A stretch of DNA of 64,000 bases, taken from the NCBI GenBank assembly GCA_023053685.1, contig JALIGW010000005.1:47209242-47273241 (forward strand), given 5' to 3'. This DNA comes from Diadophis punctatus similis. Its lineage: Eukaryota > Chordata > Lepidosauria > Squamata > Dipsadidae. Shown here piece after piece: positions 55,611 through 64,000 of the stretch. The notes under the pieces are model-generated. The model was not told the origin of the DNA and ran no database searches. It saw only the letters and a list, made by a program, of their open reading frames with translations. Made by a program: the position numbers and the translations under genes. The number at the start of each line of letters is the position of its first letter. Position 1 is the stretch's first letter.

Positions 55611-56456
55611 CTCTATAAATACCTATTTTTCAGACTATATGGAAAAAAAACAGCAAAAAATTATTCTTGTTCCAAACAACACAATAAGACATGTAAGACA
55701 TGTATATCATGTATGATATCTTACTTAATAAACTTGAACAAATTTGGCTCATCATATTCAAAAGATTAAAAATTTTTTTGTTAACCTATTGTTGATTCTT
55801 ATTTTTTGAGCTAATATAGCAATAATGGCAAGTCTGAACAGCTTGGAGATGCAACTAGTACACAAGTTGATTATAAAATATTTCTGTAAACTAGGGTACT
55901 AGGATTTGAGAGGAATGAGACTTTTCTTTAGTCTACATAAGTAAAGTGTTTTGATTTTTACATTTGATATGCAGGTGCAGATATCTAATTCATTTTCACA
56001 TAGTTTATTTTGACATTGTAATTATTATTTTGACACTTTATTGTAAACTGACACTGGAAAAATATGAAGGGGATGTCAGTAATAACAATATAGGTTTTTC
56101 TTTCTGAAACAATAATTCCCCATCAGTTCCTAAAATTAGGCATTGCCTGACAAATGACAGCTGTGGAAAATTACTTTTGTCTAAGTGTAATCCAACATCT
56201 GCAGTCTGCCTGTAAGTCTAAAAACCTAGAGAATGAAGGAAATTAAGTTTATAAATCATATCACAAAATTTTCATCTTTTTTTTCCTTGCTTGCTTCTAA
56301 CTTATTTTTGATATTCAGAATTTGAAAGCTCACCTGGAAAAACAGGTTATGCTCCAACCAGGGAATTCTGTCTGGGGTTTATGTTCTATCCATTTTAGTA
56401 ATCAATTATTCTTGTACTTTTTGTGTTGAAACCTGGCAGGGCGAGGAACCTGGGGG
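55611..56456. other. Intergenic, unassigned
   Basis: AT-rich, nothing supported. Confidence 0.5.
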
Positions 56457-56573
56457 TTTAAAAAGAATTGGCAACTTTAAGGGATGCAAACAGCCAGCAT
56501 TCCCCAAGCTAGCTATTGAATTCTGGGAGTTGAAGTCCACACCTCTTAAAGTTGCCAAGCTTAAAAACACAGA
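56457..56573. mobile_element. Partial palindromic hAT MITE
   Basis: It contains GGCAACTTTAAGGGATGC on the left and GGGAGTTGAAGTCCACACCT then AAAGTTGCCAAGC on the right. Same family as 4008 and 14025, with decayed ends. Confidence 0.75.
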
Positions 56574-59462
56574 GTTTTGTGTGTGGAAACAAAGGAAGCA
56601 AAAAATCTGGAACCTGCTCTGAAGAAATAATATGTGTGATCCAGGAGGAGTCACAATGTCCTTTCAGATTTCATCAACAAAAATAAAACAAAAAAGGTAT
56701 GTGAATTGTTCTCAAGGCTGTGGATTATTCTGATCTATTCTTGGGTATGTCTTCCATATAATATAACCAGAACATCAGCTTTCTCATGCATCAGTACTAC
56801 CTCCCAGATCTTACCTCTTGCATTCTATGGCACCTTTTGCAATATTATTTTCCAGACTGATGTACAGTGTTGATACCGGAGCTCTTTCAATGTCTTGATC
56901 CTAACATATCTGGAGGATATCTATTGGCAAAAAGCTGTTTCCTATATTCTGCCATTAGCTGAATCTCTTACCCACTGGACAGATTCTGATGCAGCTTCTT
57001 TACTATTTCCTCATAAGAGGGATGACACATACACACTAAAGATAAGCAACAGGGGTCTTCATAAGTTAACAGAGTCAAAATGATTTCATCCTGTGGCTGC
57101 ATCTGCCTTCTTGATTCTTTTAAACCTACCCTTGTGGTTACTCCTGGCAAACACAAGAACCCACTAATTGGATGTGCGTGGTATGAAAGGTTAAAATGAG
57201 TTTGGATAGTTTGAAGCCTCATTGCACATATGCAGATCTAGCTAGCATGGTTAGTTAATGGTTGTTTAGCATATCACAAGAACCTAAAAGAATGGGGAAA
57301 GTTGAATAAATTATGGTTGCTAAGCAGGCCTGCAGGAAAGTAGGCTTTATAAGGTTTGTTGTGCACTATTGAGCACACTGATTTCAAGAAAAGTTCACAG
57401 CTTATCTGAAAATATACTTTATTTGCTCACAGCAGTGATTTTGCTCTGGGCTTCAGTTAACATTGTTAACCTACTGTAGTTTACAGTGAATTTTTATTTG
57501 ATTAGATAACAGAATAACTTCTGAATTCTGGCATCAGTGCTTCAGATGCTACTGGATTTTTCTTTAGGTTTTGCTGGTTGAAGTCTGTAACAGAGATTAA
57601 TTACTCAAGAGTAGCAACAGGCTAGCTTAATATGTTGTCTGAATACAATTCCTTTAAAATATATTTTCCTTTAAAAAGTGTTTTTCTGAATTTGGGTAGC
57701 TTTAAGAAGCTGCAATCTAGATTTGAAAGTTCACACAAAAAAGGTAACATAGTTTCCCTTGTGGAATAATGAATAGTTCCAAGTATATTAATAATAGCTT
57801 AGAGAAGGGAGTTTGCCTAAGTTTACACAAGGATCCTGAACAAGCAACGACCTGGATTTGCACATTTTTTTAGTAACCATGAACAATCATGGCTGTTCTC
57901 ATCTAACTTCCTGAGGTATAAAGAAGGTTGCAAAAGGATGGCATTAAATTTTACAATAAGCAAATCTGCAGAACCAAGATGCACCCTTAAAGGAACCTAG
58001 GCATTTGCCTAGGGCAGCATGATGGATAGGAGCAGTGGCAGGCACTAAATGACTTTGGTGAACATTGGAAAGCAGAAAAAGAGCACAGAAAATCCTAACT
58101 CTTTGTTGCCATCTGATGGTTATTAGGATTTTGCTATTTACATCTGGTACTTGTAGCATTGGTACAACCTGCTGGTACCAAGCCATCCCAAGAGATCTCT
58201 CTGAGCTACCACTGCTGACATTTGTCCCTGAGAATGATTAATATATGCAAGCCTTGGACACCAATGTAAGCCTTCTCCTTCAAATGAAACTACTTGCCTT
58301 TTAACTGAATACTTATGATAGAAAGGGAGGCACCATCTATCTTATGACCCCAAGAGCTCTATTTCCCCTTGCCAGAAACAAGTAAGCCACCTTAGAGTTA
58401 ATCCAGTCTCAGAAATACTGGTGTCCAGAGAAAGAGAGGAGGGCCCCTCTTCTTAAAACTGAACTTTGAATCCAATTGCACTTTGTTCCTGTTCACTGTC
58501 CCCAAGTATTTTTTTTAAAGAAGGGAAATGTTTACAGCTAACAGTGATGTGGACCTTGACCCAATAGTTAAGATGTTAAAGTGCAAGAGATAGTATTTCA
58601 GTTAAAATAACTCTCCTGAAATACAAAAGGGGAGTAAGGTTTCTAGTAAAGTTCAAATGTGTTTGCTTAGTTCCAACATGCTAGGTCGGTTTGTTATGGC
58701 TGTTTTGAGATCAATGTCAAATTTAGAGCACATTAAATATTTCCTTTCTTCATCTCAGCTTAAAGATTGGTAGACCATTTGGTTCAAAGCTTTGACTAAA
58801 ATAAAAAATAAACACAGGATCAGTACAGACTCCATGAAAAGTCAATCAACCATATGTACACTTGGGCAACTCCCATAAAATAGCAAAAGAAATAAAGACC
58901 TTGATGAAATACAAATAAAAGCGCTAAACATTGAATAAATGTTTGAATAAATATTTATTCTTGAATAAATATTTATACATTTCTGCAATTTATCAAGCAA
59001 CTTTAACTTGTTGAAACAAATGCCTTGGCAGAATGCCTTAGCAATCTCTTCTGTCATTTGAATCTGTGCCTGCAATATTACCCAATAAATGGTTTTAAAT
59101 CATAAACCTAATATAATTCCAAACAGAACCTTTTTTTCAATAGTATTTTGTTTCATGCTGTCTGCTTTAATTGAAAGATGCAACCCCCCAAAAAAGAACC
59201 CATCAATTTTTGCTGGTTGAAGTCTGTAAAAGAGATTAATTGCTCAAGAGTAGCATTTGAGGAGCTAGACTGGTAGCTCTTATCTTTGTCCACCTTCTTG
59301 AAACTACTGTTTGCTTTTGATTCATATGACTGCTTGATCCATCCTTGTTCTTCATTTAAAATATTTTAGTTCATGCATAATATAAATCTTGAGTATAAAA
59401 AATGCAGGTGCTTTCATTTGGATTCCTTCATAGAGCTTGGCCTTTGTTTTGATGCTCTAAAC
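56574..59462. other. Intergenic, unassigned
   Basis: No exon or named repeat. A ~40-bp sequence starting TTGCTGGTTGAAGTCTGTAA occurs at about 57570 and again at about 59209, so part of this stretch is repeated DNA of unknown family. Confidence 0.45.
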
Positions 59463-59585
59463 CAGGGTGTCAAACTCGTGGCCCACGGGCTGGATGCGTC
59501 ACGCACTGGCCATGCTCACCCCCCGTTTAGCAAAAGGGGAAAAAGTCACGATACATCACGTGACCACGTAGGTTTGACAACCCTG
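59463..59585. mobile_element. hAT MITE (tgtcaaactcg family)
   Basis: It runs from CAGGGTGTCAAACTCGTGGC to GTTTGACAACCCTG, with 8-mers CTCTAAAC and GTCTAAAC on the flanks (7 of 8). Confidence 0.9.
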
Positions 59586-60494
59586 GTCTAAACGGTCTCT
59601 TCCAACTCTTTTTAACTAAATTGTCTTTCAAATTTAATCAAAGGATCAATGCATTTAATTTTGCATATATATATATCTATATGATATTTTCAAGTAAGTA
59701 AAAGATGTATGTCTAACACAGCCTCATGATCCATATGATTTAAATCAAACTACATGTGATGTGCCTAATTTAATTGCTTAATTTTAGGAAAAAGGTAATC
59801 AGACACTTCCAAACAAATGTACTTCTAATCTGCATGGAGGTCTCACTGGGTCAACTCTACCATTAAGCAAAAAGAGATGGCCGTTCCAAGCATCAAGTTT
59901 GAGAGTCCCATGAAACTGCAGCATCTTTTCAATTATTTGTTTCAGTTATTACATAGTGAGTAATGTTGGGAAATGGGAGAAGCATCTGTCTCATTGTCTA
60001 CATAGTTGGATTGGCTTTGGGAAGCCAGGCATCTTGATTAGGGAAGAGCAGCACTCTCTGTTTTGCCCCATGCTTTGCAGAACCGTCCCATCACTGAGGA
60101 CTCTGATCAGTTTGCTTTTAAAACTTATTCTCCTTTGGTATGTTTTGCTTCTCCTATATGCTTCTGATTGTAAATATCACTTTGGGAGATGAAACACAGA
60201 TGAAACACAGATTGGAAGCTCTGCTGATGTGGTCTCCTGCTGCTCTCTCTTCACAATCAAAATAGTGAATCTGAATGTACCTGTTTAAACACATGACAAT
60301 GCAAGCAGTTTGGCCTTCAGAAGCCATACAAAACATTGTTCTTATGCCAGTTTAGATTAAGACCTAAACATGAGTCAGTATGGGGAATGAAATAGGAGTG
60401 ACTAATGCTATCTACCTAATTACATTTGACTAAATGTAATCCTGCATGGTACGCTCTTGAAGAATTGCAAAATATGCACTCTAGGCCAAGCTAT
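59586..60494. other. Intergenic, unassigned
   Basis: No feature supported. Confidence 0.5.
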
Positions 60495-62060
60495 CTTTGA
60501 ATAATAGAATTACAGAGTTCACAGGGACCTTGCAGGTCTTCTAGTCCAATCCCCTGCTCAAACAGGAAACCCTGGCCTATACCATTTCAGACAAATAGTT
60601 GTACAATCTCTTCTTTAAAACCTCCAGTGTTGGAGCACAACTACTTCTGAAGGCAAGTTGTTCTACTGATTTCTAACTGTCAGGAAATTCCTCATTATTT
60701 CTAGGTTGGTTCTTTTCTTGATTAATTTCCAGCCATTGCTTATTGGTCTACCTTCAGGTATCTTGGAGAATATGTTGACTTCCTCTTCTTTATGGCAGCC
60801 CCTTAGATATTGGAACATTACTATGATGTCACCCTTAGTCCTTTTCATTAAATTAAACCTACCCAATTCCTGCAAGTTTTTCATATTTTAGTCTCCAGTG
60901 CATTAAACATCTTCGTCACTCTTCCCTGGACATTTCCCAGAGTCCCAACGTCTTTTTTATATTGTTGTGACAAAAACTGGGTGTAATATTCCAAGTGAAT
61001 CTTACCAAGGCGTTATAAAGTGATATCATTTCATGTGATCTTGATTTTATCCCTGTGTTAATGAAGCCTAGGACTATGTTGGCTTTTTTTGGCAGCTGCA
61101 GCAGACTGCTGGCTCATATTTTAAGTGACTGTCCACTAGGATTCCAAGATTCTTCTCATAGTTACTACTATTGAGCCAGGTACCACCTATTCCATACCTG
61201 TGCATTTGGTTTTTTTGCTAAAATGTAGAACCTTACTTTTCTCACACTGATTTTCATTTTGTTAGATAGGGCCAGTATTCAAGTCTATTGAGATTCTTCT
61301 GTATCTTGAGTCTATCTTTTGTGTGTGGCTATTCCTGGCAGTTTAGTATCATCTGCATATTTGATGAGTTCCCCTTCTATCCCCTCATTTAAATCATGTA
61401 TGAAGATATTGAAGAGTACTGGGCTCAAGACAGAGCCTTGGAGGTACCCCACTTCATATTTCCCTCCATGTAGATGCAGTTCCATTAAGGATTATACATT
61501 GTGGTTGGTCAGCCTGTTTTGAATTCATCTGGTGGTGGCACTGTCTAATCCACATTTTTTCTATCTTATCAAATAGTAGCTTGTGGTCTACTTTATCAAA
61601 CACCTTACTAAGTCCAAGTAAATTATATCCACAGCATTTTGCTGGTTTATTAATTTAGTCACTTTGTCAAAAAATGCAATAACATTTGTCTGGCATGATC
61701 TGACAAACCCATGCTGGCTTCTGGTTATGATTTTGCTTGACTCTAGGCGTTCATAGATTTGTTGCTTATCTTTTCCAGAATTTTCCCAGTTATTGATGTC
61801 AGGCTGATAGGTCTCTAGTTTCCTGGATCCATCCCCCTCCCCTTTTCATCAAATTTTTGAACATTAGCTCTTTTCTAATCAACTGGTAGTTCCCTGGTGC
61901 TCCAAGATCTTTGAAAGATACGGTTTGATGGTTCTGAGATCATGTCTGCCAGTTCCTTCAGAACCTTGGTGTGTAATCCATATAGTCCTGATGATATGAA
62001 TGTGTCTAGAGTGGATAGGTGTCCTCTTGCCATTTTCTTGCATTCCTAATCTGCATTTCA
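60495..62060 (-). mobile_element. CR1 LINE, 5'-truncated copy
   Basis: The antisense 3' end at 60495-60640 is followed by RT-encoding sequence to about 62060. Minus-strand fragments such as LGRFNLMKRTKGDIIVMFQY correspond to the CR1 ORF2 C-terminus. It parallels the copy at 36555-38500 block by block. The frame is broken throughout. Confidence 0.92.
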
Positions 62061-62149
62061 CACGGTTGGGTTTTTTTTTAATAGCCTGGACTGTCAAAAA
62101 TGCAAATATTTTACATTTACATACAGTTCTCATAATTCCCAACTCCACC

Positions 62150-62455
62150 TAGCCCTTGATTAACAACTGTCCTGTTTAGTGACTGTTTGAAGTTACAATG
62201 GCTCTAAAAAGGTGCCACTGGTCCTTTAAAAAGTTACAACTGGTCCTTACACTTACAATTGTCACAGCATCCAGCAGTGATGTGATCAGCGTTTATATGT
62301 CTCACAGCCAGTTTCTGACATGCAGTCAATGGAGAAACTAGCAGTAGAATCACAAGGTGAGGCCATGTGATGTCTCACAATGAATGTCACTTAGCAATGG
62401 AGTTGCCAGTCTCAATTGTGATTGTTATGCTAGGATTACCTGTAGTTTGTCAAAG
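62150..62455. mobile_element. DNA element with 'gtagtcctcgacttac'-type ends
   Basis: The left end CCCTTGATTAACAACTGTCC and the right end GGATTACCTGTAG are diverged inverted repeats. The interior has ACAACTGGTCCTTACACTTA and GTCACTTAGCAA, typical of this squamate repeat. Same type as 17213-17868. Confidence 0.6.
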
Positions 62456-63160
62456 AATCATTCTCAGAACTTCTGAGACAAAGAAATGGTTGTTCCTCAA
62501 TTCTAAAAGCTGTCTGGCTGAGTGAAGGTTTCCCTAATCCTAGTCTAATCCCTTATGGAAATTCAATATGTGATTCCACAGTTGTTATTGCACCATTCCC
62601 ATCAGCCCTACAATGGTGAGAATCGATGGGATTTGCAGTTTTGCTGGGCTACTTGCTACTGACTCCTGCTTCAAAGGATAGCCAACCATGACCTCCATTT
62701 GCCCACCACTGATACAACTAGTAATCCAGGATTATGTTGCTCTTCAAAACATGTGAATTTTCCATATTTACTAATTTAGTCTGTATTTTGACTTTCCCTG
62801 TGACTAACACATTTGTAAAACATTTGCATTAAAAATTGCAACCAGTCCATTTTAGAAGACATTCTACTATATATCCTCTTAATGCCAGGATTGTAATGGC
62901 ATCTCTGTTGGGCAGGTTACTGGGAAACCTTTGCTGATTTCTCCAGCAGCCACTTTACATGTACACAAACTATTGGTAATGATGATTAATAGTATTGTCA
63001 GAATGGCCTCACTTAAGAATTACTTGACCTGTTGACTTTACCCTGTCTGTTCATTTCTTTCCTATCTTTTGACTTTACCCTGTCTGCTGATTTTACCGAT
63101 TGCTGTCACACATTAACACTTTGACTACTGCTGCCGCTGCAATATTCTCTCTCATGGTGG
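62456..63160. other. Intergenic, unassigned
   Basis: No feature supported. Confidence 0.5.
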
Positions 63161-64000
63161 ATATAGCATCTAAGAACGGGTTAACTCCGTCTGCTCTCTG
63201 ATTGGACTGAGTCTGTCAAAGCTGTTCAAGTCCCGCCCCTGTTACTATCCTTGACAGCTTTTTCACTCAGTCGCTCAGTGAGGACGGTTGCGCCAACCAT
63301 TCCTCATGTGGAAACTGTGTGATTCCTGGTTGCTATTTCAACTGTGCAGCTTCTCTCAATATTTTCCATGTACTGTGAGTGTGACTTTAATTGTTAACAT
63401 CAGAAGTCTCCTGGCTGTATTGATTCGGGACTTTGCTTAATGGCTTGAGCTTCGGCTCCAGCTACCTCAGGCAGTTTTACATTTTTGCCTGTCAGTGGGA
63501 ACCGTAATCATCGCAATTGGCTCATTGCTTTAAAGCAAGGACTGGTAAACGGATTGCTTGCTTGTTGTCCCGGACAGGGGCTCCGGCCCATTGAATTCTG
63601 CCACTGCAAAAATCAGCAGTTGCGGCAGTAATTTGATTGACACAGAAGCCATTTTTTTGAAAGCGTCGGGAGACCAAAGAGGATTGCCGAGCATTTCTAC
63701 TTGCTCATAGACCATCAGAATAGCTGACTGAATGCTTTCCGCTGTCCCAGGAGTGATACTTAACTCTCCGGCCTGTCCTGTCAGCCGCCTGGGCTGTCAG
63801 CCCTTTGAATCCGCCGCCGCGAAAATCAGCAGTTATGGTTGCCATTTTATTGATGCAAGGGGTCATTTTAAAAATACCGGAAGGCCGAAGAGGATTGTTG
63901 AACATTTCGGCTTGCTCATAGAACACCCGAGTAACTGACCAAACACTTTCAGCTGCCTCGGGAGTGATACTTACCACCCTCGTTACCCGTGGGGTCCATT
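63161..64000. repeat. CpG-bearing segment with two ~212-bp tandem units, possible 5' region of a retroelement
   Basis: The units begin near 63565 and 63778 and share AATCAGCAGTT, CTTGCTCATAGA and GGAGTGATACTTA at a spacing of 211-213 bp. Upstream, 63208-63265 forms an imperfect inverted repeat (CTGAGTCTGTCAAAGCTG against CAGCTTTTTCACTCAG). The sequence is richer in CpG than its surroundings and runs off the right edge. Tandem promoter monomers of a LINE or LTR element are one explanation. No coding sequence is visible. Confidence 0.5.

Overview
The window is vertebrate nuclear DNA, almost certainly from a squamate reptile and probably a snake. Intron-split coding sequence sits in AT-rich DNA crowded with squamate-type repeats: CR1 and L2 LINEs, a Sauria-type SINE, tRNA-derived SINEs with 'gccgaggtggcgcagtgg' heads, many non-autonomous hAT elements with CAG...CTG ends and 8-bp target duplications, and a SPIN-like hAT. 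The species call is inference. There are no prokaryotic, CRISPR or organellar features.

The one host gene I can prove is FARSB, the beta subunit of cytosolic phenylalanyl-tRNA synthetase, on the minus strand. Fourteen coding exons (1,347 nt, 449 complete codons) run from the ATG at 21152 down to 731. Every intron I mapped is GT-AG and the reading frame stays open across all junctions. The last quarter of the protein (about 140 residues, judged from the ~589-residue mammalian protein) lies beyond the left edge. A promoter-like stretch with a perfect NRF1-type GCGCATGCGC palindrome lies directly upstream. The introns carry several mobile elements: a 324-bp near-perfect palindrome in intron 2, two ~1-kb TA-flanked inverted-repeat elements in introns 2 and 6, and palindromic hAT MITEs.

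From 21.5 to 64 kb I find no host exon that I can defend. This is intergenic DNA upstream of FARSB made of nested repeats: CR1 at 36.6-38.5, 41.1-41.6, 50.0 and 60.5-62.1 kb; a 5'-truncated LINE with a 14-bp target duplication at 28.5-29.6 kb; a gamma-type solo LTR at 45.7-46.3 kb; and four GC-rich islands. The islands at 32.29-34.60, 46.70-47.97, 50.07-50.50 and 50.86-53.71 kb look like CpG-island genes because they hold long overlapping open frames on both strands. Each is instead a hAT element bounded by matching 8-bp target duplications.

The most interesting item is the 1,274-bp SPIN-like element at 46698-47971. Its loop carries, on the minus strand, a coding-like segment with a furin-type RRRRSA motif followed by EPVKVYGQ and then a GTGAGA splice donor. 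This resembles the end of exon 1 of SORL1 and suggests capture of host-gene sequence by a SPIN-type transposon. The same element shares a GCGCATGC hairpin module with the unrelated-ended hAT palindrome inside FARSB.
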